DNA of 64,000 bases, taken from Bordetella genomosp. 1 (GTDB taxonomy: Bacteria; Pseudomonadota; Gammaproteobacteria; Burkholderiales; Burkholderiaceae_B). Each line of letters opens with the position of its first letter. Position 1 is the first letter of the stretch. Both the position numbers and the translations under genes were made by a program. The notes under the pieces are model-generated. The model saw only the letters and a program-made list of their open reading frames with translations. It searched no databases and was not told the origin of the DNA. The stretch spans positions 1,550,001 to 1,614,000 of the forward strand of contig NZ_NEVL01000003.1 of assembly GCF_002261335.1 (NCBI RefSeq). The letters are read 5' to 3'. Positions 35,186 to 42,014 of the stretch are shown one piece after another.

Positions 35186-35236
35186 GGGTCGATCGGGGCA
35201 CTGCAGCGGCGGCCGCGCAGTGATCGCGCTGGCGCC

Positions 35237-35267
35237 GGACGCAATGGCCCGGGGAAATTGTCGCACT
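35237..35267 (-). repeat. 31-bp repeat, copy 1
   Basis: This copy is identical over 31 bases to copies at 35574 and 35866. Key core on the minus strand is GTGCGACAATTTCCCCGGGC. The flank TGTCGCGCTTGCAGGACATC lies 24 bases upstream on the minus strand. Confidence 0.85.
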
Positions 35268-35395
35268 GTCTGTCGCGCTTTTGCTCGCAGGATGTCCTGC
35301 AAGCGCGACATGGCGGGGTGTGCTGACAGGCTCCGCGGCGTGTGGCGCGACGTGTGATTCGATCACCTCGCATCCGCTGCCGCGGCCTGGCAACG

Positions 35396-35429
35396 AAAAA
35401 GCCGCCGCACTTCGGAGAGTGACGGCGGC
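35396..35429 (-). terminator. Terminator between repeat copies 1 and 2
   Basis: GCCGCCGCAC pairs with GTGACGGCGGC with one bulged base and an 8-nt loop; TTTTTCG follows on the minus strand. Confidence 0.75.
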
Positions 35430-35573
35430 GCTTCGACGGCAGGCACGGGTCCGGTCGGCGGCTGCCGATTCCAAGGGCCTTCGGCCCGGCGCAACATCGG
35501 CTGCCGCGCACGAATCCGGATCCTCGGACCTGCCTCGGGCCACCGGCCCGCCGCCTCGTGTGGCGTCGGCGCC

Positions 35574-35604
35574 GGACGCAATGGCCCGGGGAAATTGTCG
35601 CACT
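35574..35604 (-). repeat. 31-bp repeat, copy 2
   Basis: This copy is identical to copy 1 over 31 bases, 337 bases away. It shares with copy 1 an extra GGCGCC on one side and the TGTCGCGCTTGCAGGACATC flank about 24 bases away on the other. Confidence 0.85.
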
Positions 35605-35834
35605 GTTTGTCTTGCCTGATGCCGCGCGATGTCCTGCAAGCGCGACACGCACCGGGGCCGCGACAGCCACGCGCGGCGCGCGCTGGCGTGCCGGTCATGC
35701 CTGTCGCGGCCTGGCGGGGAAGGCCTGCCGCACTGTGCGGCATGCGTGCCGGCGGCCTTCGGTTTGCGAGCGGTCCTGCACCGGGTCCAGGGACTGGCAT
35801 CGCGCGACTGCGGTGCGGCGTCGGCCCGGCTCGC

Positions 35835-35878
35835 AAAAAAGGCCACTGGATCCTGCGCATGCACAGGACGCAATGGCC
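35835..35878 (-). terminator. Terminator overlapping repeat copy 3
   Basis: On the minus strand GGCCA...TGGCC and TCCTG...CAGGA form a two-part hairpin (35841-35878) followed by TTTTTTGCG. The outer arm lies within the 31-bp repeat itself, so the repeat can be part of a terminator. Confidence 0.6.
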
Positions 35879-35896
35879 CGGGGAAATTGTCGCACT
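35866..35896 (-). repeat. 31-bp repeat, copy 3
   Basis: This copy is identical over 31 bases to the other two and lies 292 bases from copy 2. Flanks diverge more here; the related upstream flank reads TGTCGCGCAAGCGGGACG. Confidence 0.85.
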
Positions 35897-35983
35897 CCGG
35901 GTCCCGCAAAAGTGCGCCCGGCGTCCCGCTTGCGCGACATGCAGTCCGGCCGCACCCGCATGCGCGAGGCGGCCGCGCCAAAC

Positions 35984-36008
35984 AAAAAGGCCACCCCGAT
36001 GGTGGCCT
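35984..36008 (-). terminator. Terminator at the end of the early operon
   Basis: AGGCCACC and GGTGGCCT pair around CCGAT, with TTTTTG following on the minus strand. It lies 21 bases after the stop of the last early gene. Confidence 0.8.
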
Positions 36009-36029
36009 CGCTGGATACGCCTTGCCGCA

Positions 36030-36329
36030 TCAGGCGGCGGCGTGAAAGGCGGACTCGCGCCTGGCGGGCCGCGCCGCGGGCGCCTCGCTCCAATCCTGCG
36101 CCATGCCGTACTCGGCGTAGGTGCCCGGTGTGGTTGCGCGCACAACCACCACGACCAGCCCGGTGTCGATGAACGCATCCAGCACGCGTTGCACCGCCTT
36201 GCGCGCCGCCGCACGTTCACGGGCCTCGAGCGCGCGGCCGCGCGTGGCATGGCGCACCAGCTCGACCACCCGGAACGAGCGCAGCGGATAGGCCTCGAGC
36301 AACTCCATCACTTCCATAGCGAACTTCAC
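36030..36329 (-). CDS. Small early protein of unknown function
   Basis: This 99-residue protein begins MKFAMEVMELLEAYPLRSFR. The first 70 residues could form a helical, winged-helix-like unit (VVELVRHATR...AVQRVLDAFIDTGLVVVVV), a pattern seen in small phage DNA-binding proteins. The family is unknown. It starts in an ATGA overlap with the upstream gene and ends before the terminator zone. Confidence 0.6.
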   Translation of the reverse strand: MKFAMEVMELLEAYPLRSFRVVELVRHATRGRALEARERAAARKAVQRVLDAFIDTGLVVVVVRATTPGTYAEYGMAQDWSEAPAARPARRESAFHAAA

Positions 36330-36691
36330 GCGATCCTCCTTGCGACTGCTTCGCGAAACATGCCTACATAGATTTGATATTGCGCCTGCGTCAGCACGAC
36401 ACCGGTGGTGTCGGCGATCCAGGCGCAGGCGGCCGCGGCGCGGGCACGCGCATCCAGGGCGCCGAAGCGCGCGTGCTTCTGCGGATACTCGGCGATCACC
36501 GCCATGCGCTCGTGCCAGGGCAACGCGTCGTGCATCGCCTGCACGCGCTGCGCGTGGTAGTCATTGATCGGCCGGGCCTCGTCGTCGTCTTCGATCAGGT
36601 GCGGCGCCATGTTGCCGACCACCGCGCCGGACCAGGTCCAACGCGCCCAGTTCCAGAGCAGGTCGTCTCCCGTCAGGGCTCGGCCGTTCAT
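36326..36691 (-). CDS. Possible Q-like late-gene regulator
   Basis: This 121-residue protein has an N-terminal LLWNWARWTWSG segment, then HAQRVQAMHDALPWHERMAVI, then a helical C-terminus with TQAQYQIYVGMF. The layout recalls phage antitermination protein Q-type families, and its place ahead of several terminators and the late genes would suit that role. This is inference from position and a faint pattern. It overlaps both neighbours by ATGA. Confidence 0.45.
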   Translation of the reverse strand: MNGRALTGDDLLWNWARWTWSGAVVGNMAPHLIEDDDEARPINDYHAQRVQAMHDALPWHERMAVIAEYPQKHARFGALDARARAAAACAWIADTTGVVLTQAQYQIYVGMFREAVARRIA

Positions 36692-36885
36692 CACAGCACC
36701 TCGTATCGGCCGCATTTCTTGCCATAGGGGCGCCCCTTCAGGCAGCGCACCACCGTGTCGCCGAACGGCGAGACCACGGTGCGCACGTGCGAGCAGCCCT
36801 CGCAGGTGCGACGCGCACTGGCCGTCTCGCGGCTCATCAATACCTTGATCGGGTCCTGCCATTCCCAGCGGCGTAGTTCATGCAT
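36691..36885 (-). CDS. Small zinc-ribbon-like phage protein
   Basis: This 64-residue protein has CEGCSH, then RCLKG and KKCGRY, four cysteines spaced like a zinc ribbon. AAGGAG lies about 6 bases ahead of the ATG. Function is unknown; small zinc proteins are common in phage early operons. It overlaps the next gene by ATGA. Confidence 0.6.
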   Translation of the reverse strand: MHELRRWEWQDPIKVLMSRETASARRTCEGCSHVRTVVSPFGDTVVRCLKGRPYGKKCGRYEVL

Positions 36886-36961
36886 GGATTTCTCCTTGAG
36901 TGTGGCGGCGCGGGCCCTGCGCTTGCTGGCAGGCGGCGCACCGCATGACGGCGTGATTCAT
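36878..36961 (-). CDS. Possible 27-residue CxxC mini-protein
   Basis: This frame, MNHAVMRCAACQQAQGPRRH plus seven residues, starts on the last base of the upstream stop (TGATG) and ends 8 bases inside the next gene. The perfect coupling and the CAAC pair argue that it may be translated, but the size makes it uncertain. Confidence 0.35.
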   Translation of the reverse strand: MNHAVMRCAACQQAQGPRRHTQGEIHA

Positions 36962-37653
36962 CACGACCGCCGGTTGTCCTGGTAGCGCGCGCTCGCGGCG
37001 CGCGCTCCGGTTTCGATGTCGAGCGCCCGGCCGGCCATCTCCAGCACGGTGCTGCTGTAGCGCTTGCCGCCGCGGCGTGCCTGTTCGCTCAGGACCTGGC
37101 GGGCCCAGGCGCGGCCGTCGCGCGTGCCGCGCTGCGATTGCGTGGCGAGAATGCGCTGCAGCGCGGCCTCGGCGCGGGCGCGGCTGGCGCGGTCGTGGGC
37201 GGGCGCCGGCAGCTCGGTGAGCGCCGGCGGCACCGGCTCCCAGCTGCCCTGCCCCAGCACCTCCGCAAACGACCGCTCCCAGCGCGCCTTCATGGCGCCG
37301 TACGTGCTGTGCAGCATGTCGTGGGTGCTGGTGGCGACGGCGGCCCAGTACACGGCCGGGTGCGACCAGCGGCCCGCCTCGCCCCGGCGCCGCGCGGCCA
37401 GGCCCGCCACGGCCTCGTGATAGGCGGCCTCGGGGTTGAGCCAGGGCCGGCACAGCCGCAGGAATTCCGGCAGCGTCGGCGGCCAGTCGCGCGCCAGGCA
37501 GGCCAGCAGGCCGGCATGGACCTCGCGCTCGCTCAGGCCGCTGAGGTGGGTTTCCCAGGCGGACTTGAGCTCGCGTGGCGTGAGGCCCTGCCACTGCTGC
37601 ATGAAGCGCGCGCCGTACAACGCGCGCATCTCGTTGATCACCAGGTTGGCCAT
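36961..37653 (-). CDS. Replication protein P-like
   Basis: This 230-residue protein has an N-terminal region with MRALYGARFMQQWQG and SAWETHLSGLSEREV, then LPEFLRLCRPW, the pattern of phage P-type helicase loaders. It follows the DUF1376 gene (O-like initiator position) as P follows O in lambda. The start at 37653 lies 5 bases after the previous stop; an ATG at 37683 is an alternative. Confidence 0.65.
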   Translation of the reverse strand: MANLVINEMRALYGARFMQQWQGLTPRELKSAWETHLSGLSEREVHAGLLACLARDWPPTLPEFLRLCRPWLNPEAAYHEAVAGLAARRRGEAGRWSHPAVYWAAVATSTHDMLHSTYGAMKARWERSFAEVLGQGSWEPVPPALTELPAPAHDRASRARAEAALQRILATQSQRGTRDGRAWARQVLSEQARRGGKRYSSTVLEMAGRALDIETGARAASARYQDNRRS

Positions 37654-37657
37654 GGCG

Positions 37658-38479
37658 TCAGGCACGCAATGCGGGTGTGGCATCGATCACTCCCATGTCG
37701 ATTTCGGTGGGTGCGGCGCGCACCAGGTCGCGCAGCTCGGATTGCCATGCCGCGCCCGGACTGCGACCCTGCTGCGCGCGGGCATCGCCGGGCGGCGCGG
37801 GACGCAGCAGGCGCTGCAGGAAGGCCACCGGCTCGATGGCCTGCGCGTCGGCACAGCGCTGGATCGCCCGCAGCACCTCGGCGTCGGGGTGATGCTTGCG
37901 GAACAGGCCCAACATCGCGCGCGCCTGCCGCTCGGGCACGGCCGCGCTCATCAGCAGGGGCAGCCCCAGCGCGAAGATCCGTTCGGCCGGGGTGTCGGAC
38001 GGCGCTTCCGCGCGCGGCGCCGCCGCCGTTCCGCCAGGAACGGTGTCTGTTTGGGATTTGGGATTGGGGTTGGGATTGGGAGCCATGCCCTGGGCAGGCG
38101 GATCGAGCGCATCCCACAACCCCGGCGTAACCGGATCGGTTGGCGTGGGGCTGGTCTTGCGCGGACGGCCGCCCTTGCGGCCGTTGATGCGGGCCCGTTC
38201 GGCGGCGGCGCGGGCGCGTTCGATCTCGCCGTCGCAGCGGCTGTGCGTCCAGCCCTCGGCGCCCAGGTCGAAGAATTCGTGCAGCACGGTCGCGACCGCG
38301 GCGCGCTCGTCGTCGCCCTGCGCACGCACGAGCCGGCAAGCCTGGGCGATGTCTTCGGGCAGGGCCTGTTCGCGGCTGTAGTACAGATCCAGCAGACGTC
38401 GGTAGGCGGCATCCTCGAGCCACGACAGGTGTGCCGTGGCGGTCAGGTAGTCGCCGATGTGATGCGGGTAGTAGTTCAT
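37658..38479 (-). CDS. DUF1376 (YdaU-like) replication initiator-type protein
   Basis: This 273-residue protein begins MNYYPHHIGDYLTATAHLSW and has the DUF1376 core (DAAYRRLLDLYY, GWTHSRCDGEIERA) in the first 105 residues. A NGRKGGRPRK basic hinge and a disordered stretch with repeated Asn-Pro (about 133-141) follow, and then a helical C-terminal domain. Such proteins take the place of replication initiators in lambdoid-type elements. The start overlaps the previous stop by ATGA. Confidence 0.8.
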   Translation of the reverse strand: MNYYPHHIGDYLTATAHLSWLEDAAYRRLLDLYYSREQALPEDIAQACRLVRAQGDDERAAVATVLHEFFDLGAEGWTHSRCDGEIERARAAAERARINGRKGGRPRKTSPTPTDPVTPGLWDALDPPAQGMAPNPNPNPKSQTDTVPGGTAAAPRAEAPSDTPAERIFALGLPLLMSAAVPERQARAMLGLFRKHHPDAEVLRAIQRCADAQAIEPVAFLQRLLRPAPPGDARAQQGRSPGAAWQSELRDLVRAAPTEIDMGVIDATPALRA

Positions 38480-38790
38480 GCGGCCTCCTTGGGCGAGGCG
38501 TGCAGGCGCGGCCACACGGGGGCAGCGCCGGTGTTCGGATTCAGGGTGTGGGGCATGGGCAACAGAAAAGAGAGGCGCCCGCGCGCGCCGGTGGGCGCGT
38601 CCGCGGGCAGGTGCCGGCCGTGCCGCCCTGTGGGGCGCGGGGAAAGCGCGTGGCGCCGTGGCGCGGCCGCGACGCTGCCAATGACCAATAAGGTCATAGG
38701 AAACGCCATGGCCGAACCGGCCGCAAAGCCTTTGCTGGCTTGGGTTTCAGCGCACTCGGAAGATTCGCAGGGCAGGTACGTCCGTTTCAT
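38476..38790 (-). CDS. First early gene, unknown protein at the Cro position
   Basis: This is a 104-residue frame ending in an ATGA overlap with the DUF1376 gene. It has no helix-turn-helix, so it is not a recognisable Cro. It is low in complexity, with many Pro, Ala and Arg. The start is uncertain: ATG at 38790, or internal ATGs such as the one giving MAFPMTLLVIG. A small dyad, ATGACC-N5-GGTCAT (38681-38697), lies inside it. Confidence 0.4.
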   Translation of the reverse strand: MKRTYLPCESSECAETQASKGFAAGSAMAFPMTLLVIGSVAAAPRRHALSPRPTGRHGRHLPADAPTGARGRLSFLLPMPHTLNPNTGAAPVWPRLHASPKEAA

Positions 38791-38802
38791 GCGAATCAGT
38801 CT

Positions 38803-38870
38803 ATTACCATTTTGGTAATCCGCACAAGCGATTTTCTATTACCATATCGGTTCATTTACCAATCTGGTCA
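38803..38870. promoter_or_regulatory. Three repressor operator-like dyads
   Basis: ATTACCATTTTGGTAAT at 38803-38819 is a perfect 7+3+7 dyad. Related sites lie at 38838-38855 (ATTACCATATCGGTTCAT) and 38854-38870 (ATTTACCAATCTGGTCA). The set lies between the repressor and the divergent early operon, like lambda OR, and should contain both promoters. Confidence 0.75.
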
Positions 38871-38890
38871 AGGCAGGTTCAATTCCGCCT

Positions 38891-39844
38891 ATGAAGTCCA
38901 TCAAAGAAATCCGCCGCGACAACCTCGCGCGCGCCATCGACACCCGCTGCGATGGCAGCCAGACCCGCGCCGCCACGCTGCTGGGCTATTCCACGCCATC
39001 GTTGGTGAGCCGCTACACCACCGGCGCCAAAGACATCGGCGACCGGGCGGCCCGCAAGATGGAAGAGGTGTTCGGCCTGCCGCCCAACTGGATGGACTCG
39101 CCGCAGGAAGGCGGCGGCGCGCCCGCGGATGCCGCGCCGGTGGGCCGGGCCATTCGTCACGTGCGCATGGCGCGCGGGCTCGCGGCCGAGCGCCTGGCCG
39201 AAGCGGCGGGGCTCGACGCCCCCACCCTGGCCCGCATCGAATCGGGCGCCGAGCCGGCGCCCGCCGAGCTCACGCGGCTGGCCGCGGCGCTCGAGGTCGA
39301 CTCGGTCACGCTGGCCCGGCTCGCGCCGCTGTCCTTCGGCGAAATCACCAAGGCCCTGCTGCGGCAGTTGCCCCCGCACGATTTCGCCTCGTCCCTGTCC
39401 GACGACGAGGTCACCTATGTCGGCACCTATCACCCAACGCGGAGGATTCCGGTGGTCGGCATGGCGCAGCTTGGCGAAAACGGCTTCTACGACGAACTCG
39501 AATACCCCGCCGGCCACGGCGACGGCTATCTGCTGTTCAACTCCAAGGATCCCGACGCGTATGTGCTCAAGGTCCGTGGCGACAGCATGAAGCCGGCCAT
39601 CCGCAACGGCTGGTACATCGTGGTCGAGCCGAGCGGCCGCCCCACGGCCGGCGAGTACGTGGTGCTGCAGCTCGAAGACGGCCGCAAGATGGCCAAGGAG
39701 CTGCTGTTCCAGCACGCGCGCACGGGCGACATCGAGGTGATGTCGGTCAATGGCGAGATCCGCATGAGCATTCCCGGCACCTCGGTGCGCCACGTGCATC
39801 CCATCGCGGCCGTGGTGCCGCCGAGCCAGATCCTCTACACCTGA
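38891..39844 (+). CDS. CI-like repressor with two HTH domains and S24 peptidase domain
   Basis: This 317-residue protein has a first HTH (about 10-68), a second XRE-type HTH (about 84-135, AAERLAEAAGLDAPTLARIE) and an S24/LexA-like domain (186-315). In the S24 domain RGDSMKP carries Ser232 and MAKELL carries Lys269, exactly 37 residues apart as in LexA. The expected Ala-Gly self-cleavage site aligns with Leu194-Gly195. It should repress the early operon and be inactivated during SOS, although the altered site may slow this. Confidence 0.85.
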   Translation: MKSIKEIRRDNLARAIDTRCDGSQTRAATLLGYSTPSLVSRYTTGAKDIGDRAARKMEEVFGLPPNWMDSPQEGGGAPADAAPVGRAIRHVRMARGLAAERLAEAAGLDAPTLARIESGAEPAPAELTRLAAALEVDSVTLARLAPLSFGEITKALLRQLPPHDFASSLSDDEVTYVGTYHPTRRIPVVGMAQLGENGFYDELEYPAGHGDGYLLFNSKDPDAYVLKVRGDSMKPAIRNGWYIVVEPSGRPTAGEYVVLQLEDGRKMAKELLFQHARTGDIEVMSVNGEIRMSIPGTSVRHVHPIAAVVPPSQILYT

Positions 39845-40402
39845 ATGTCCGACCCGCTTTCCGCCATCGGGCACGCCACCACGGACCCGGCGCCCTCGCC
39901 GGGCCCGTTTCGCATCGTCAAGGCGCAATTCCCCGTGGCGATGCTGTTCGGCCACGACCTGATCGCCCTGCTCGATGCCGACGGCAGGCTGCTGCGCGAG
40001 GCCAACGGGCTCGCGACCAGCCGCCAAGGCCGCATCAAGCCGATCGGCTACCTGCCCTCCGACCGGCTCAAGGTGTATGAATTCTCGGCGCCCGCGCTCT
40101 ATCGCGCGCAGCAGCGCCAGCTCACGCTCTGCACGGGCTCATGGGAAGAGGTGTCGCGGCACTGGCGCGTGTTGCGCGCCGCCGCGAGCGCGCTCAATGC
40201 GCGGCATCTGCGCTACCCCATGCTCGGGTTCGGCCCCAACAGCAACTCGGTCGCCACGACACTGATCGCCGCGATGGGCCTCGCGGACCCGGACCTGGCA
40301 GGCCGCTGTGCGCCGGGCCGACGCACCCTGCTGCTCGACGCCGGCACGCTGGCGGCGCTGCGCGAGCGGCACGGCATGGGCGGCGCGCGGGTGCAGGCCT
40401 GA
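39845..40402 (+). CDS. Unknown protein immediately downstream of the repressor
   Basis: This 185-residue protein starts with ATG directly after the repressor TGA. It contains FPVAMLFGHDLIALLDADGR, a Cys in LTLCTGS and GFGPNSNSVATTLIAAMG. Separate His, Cys and Asn positions could be a papain-like triad, which is speculation. There is no signal peptide. It may be a host gene captured at the edge or part of the element's control operon. Confidence 0.6.
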   Translation: MSDPLSAIGHATTDPAPSPGPFRIVKAQFPVAMLFGHDLIALLDADGRLLREANGLATSRQGRIKPIGYLPSDRLKVYEFSAPALYRAQQRQLTLCTGSWEEVSRHWRVLRAAASALNARHLRYPMLGFGPNSNSVATTLIAAMGLADPDLAGRCAPGRRTLLLDAGTLAALRERHGMGGARVQA

Positions 40403-40469
40403 TCCGCCTGCGCCGGGCCGCGCCGCGCGTCAGCGCTCGCCGCGCGAGCCTGCGCGAGTCCTGCCCGCG

Positions 40470-41819
40470 CTAGCCGGCCGAGCCTGCGCGGCGCACGCGC
40501 CACGCCAGCAGCGCACCCCAGCCCAGCCCCAGCAGCGCCGCGCACAGCGAGCCGAGCAACACGCCCAGCTTGGCCGCGCCCAACAGACTCGCATCGTCGA
40601 AGGCGAGCATGGCGATGAAGATCGACATGGTGAAGCCCACGCCGGCCAGCAGCCCCACCAGCAGCAGTCCGCGCCAGTCCATGCCGGCCGGCAGGCGCCC
40701 CGCGCCCAGCCGCAGCGCGATGGCGCTGGCGGCCAACACGCCGACAGGCTTGCCCAGCACCAGCGCCAGGCCGACGCCCAGCACCACCCAGGAGGTATCG
40801 CCGCCGGCGAGATCGATGTCGCCGAAGCTCACGCCCGCGTTGGCCAGCGCAAATATCGGCATCACGCCGAAGGCGACCCACGGATGCAGGGATTGTTGTA
40901 CGCGCAACGCAGGCGCCGCGAGCTCGCGCTTCGCGACATGCAGGGCTCGGCGATGCTCGCCATCGCTGATCGCGTCGGGCCGCTCGGCGAGCTCGGCGCC
41001 GATCCGCTGCAGCATGCGGGCGGCCGGCTCGTACAGCGGTTTGGCAAACACCGGCGTCATCAGGCCGAGCACCACGCCGGCCAGCGTCGGATGCGCGCCC
41101 GTCAACAACAGCCCGGTCCAGGTGATCGCGCCGGGCACCACATAGGCCCACGCCGATCCCACGCCGATGCGTTGCAGCGCGATCACCAGCGCCAGCCCCA
41201 CGCCGGCCACGGCAAAGCCTTCCCAGGCCAGGCCGCCGGAATAAAACAACGCGATGATGAGGACGGCGATGATGTCGTCGATGATGGCGAGCGCCAGCAG
41301 GAAGACGCGGATCGTGCCCGGCAGCGAACGGCCCAGCAGCGCCAGCACGCCCACGGCGAAAGCGATGTCGGTGGCGGTCGGCACGGCCCAGCCATTGAGG
41401 CGCGGCGCGACCGGATTGAACGCGACGTAGATCAGGGCGGGCACGATCACGCCGCCCAGGGCGGCGGCGATCGGCAAGGCGGCCTGGCGCATGTTGCTCA
41501 GCGCGCCATCGTGGATCTCGCGCCGGATCTCCATGCCCACGACCAGGAAGAACAAGGTCATCAGGCCGTCGTTGATCCAGAAGTGCAGCGATTGGGAGCT
41601 GATCAGGTCGCCCACGCCGAAGGTCACCGGCGCGTGCCACAGGGCATGGTAGGAGGGAGCGTAGGCGGAGTTCGCCCAGATGAGCGCCACGGCGGCCGCG
41701 AGCAGCAGCACGATGCCGCTGACGGCTTCGATATGGAGAAAGTGCTGGAGGCGGTCGTAGGCGCGATCGGCCCAGACATGGGCGCGCGGCAGCGCAGCCC
41801 GGGAGGGGTGTCGGTTCAT
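40470..41819 (-). CDS. nhaA: Na+/H+ antiporter NhaA
   Basis: This 449-residue membrane protein has the NhaA core: [12 protein letters not shown] with the unwound-helix motif, and [12 protein letters not shown] with the adjacent Asp pair that binds Na+ and protons. It exchanges cytoplasmic Na+ or Li+ for protons. The start at 41819 (MNRHPSR) has GGAG upstream; a 17-codon extension is possible. The length is somewhat above the usual 390 residues because of a hydrophilic stretch around 300-335 ([15 protein letters not shown]). Confidence 0.92.
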   Translation of the reverse strand: MNRHPSRAALPRAHVWADRAYDRLQHFLHIEAVSGIVLLLAAAVALIWANSAYAPSYHALWHAPVTFGVGDLISSQSLHFWINDGLMTLFFLVVGMEIRREIHDGALSNMRQAALPIAAALGGVIVPALIYVAFNPVAPRLNGWAVPTATDIAFAVGVLALLGRSLPGTIRVFLLALAIIDDIIAVLIIALFYSGGLAWEGFAVAGVGLALVIALQRIGVGSAWAYVVPGAITWTGLLLTGAHPTLAGVVLGLMTPVFAKPLYEPAARMLQRIGAELAERPDAISDGEHRRALHVAKRELAAPALRVQQSLHPWVAFGVMPIFALANAGVSFGDIDLAGGDTSWVVLGVGLALVLGKPVGVLAASAIALRLGAGRLPAGMDWRGLLLVGLLAGVGFTMSIFIAMLAFDDASLLGAAKLGVLLGSLCAALLGLGWGALLAWRVRRAGSAG

Positions 41820-41977
41820 CAATGCAGGCTCCGCGATGGCGGCCCGACCAATCGCATGAACCTGTCTCACCGCGGCATGCGGCTGACACCCGAGGCGACA
41901 TTGTAACCCACACGCGGGCCGAGGCTTTTATTTAGGTGCCAGATTAGACGGCGTGGCGGACCAATCCGAAATCTATA

Positions 41978-41997
41978 TACTGTGTTTTTATACAGTA
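41978..41997. promoter_or_regulatory. LexA (SOS) box
   Basis: TACTGTGTTTTTATACAGTA matches the gammaproteobacterial/betaproteobacterial LexA consensus CTGT-N8-ACAG with extended TA symmetry. It lies 17 bases before the ATG of the following small gene and faces away from nhaA. Confidence 0.85.
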
Positions 41998-42014
41998 TAT
42001 GCACTTCGGACATC

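Larger units (their letters stand above)
35125..36029. other. 905-nt zone of repeats and terminators in place of a head module
   Basis: No ordinary gene is supported. On the minus strand it consists of terminator, repeat 3, overlapping terminator, repeat 2, terminator, repeat 1, terminator, in that order before the structural genes. Long frames crossing it are Arg/Ala-rich shadows. Each of the three repeats is preceded by related sequence: TGTCGCGCTTGCAGGACATC before two of them, a diverged form before the third. Confidence 0.7.
18444..39844. mobile_element. Headless contractile phage-tail locus, putative R-type tailocin
   Basis: The interval holds a CI-like repressor (plus strand) and, on the minus strand, early genes, tail terminator, sheath, tube, chaperones, tape measure, baseplate, fibres, fibre chaperones and a lysis cassette. 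No integrase, terminase, portal, capsid, protease or head-completion gene is seen. The place where a head module would be expected, ahead of the tail terminator gene, has 0.9 kb of repeats and terminators. All tail genes are intact and overlap by 1-11 bases at many junctions. This fits a tailocin more than a decaying prophage. Boundaries are set by the outermost phage-type genes; no attachment-site repeats were recognised. Confidence 0.75.

Noticed and set aside
35125-36029. CRISPR array
   Set aside because: There are only three repeats, spaced 292-337 bases apart, with no spacer regularity and no cas genes.
35363-36250. Long minus- and plus-strand open frames across the repeat zone
   Set aside because: They are extremely rich in Arg, Pro and Ala, have no ribosome-binding sites, cross terminators, and exist in several frames at once, as expected from high G+C.
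41978-41997. LexA box as regulator of nhaA
   Set aside because: It lies about 160 bases upstream of the nhaA start on the divergent side and only 17 bases from the small plus-strand gene, which is the better target.
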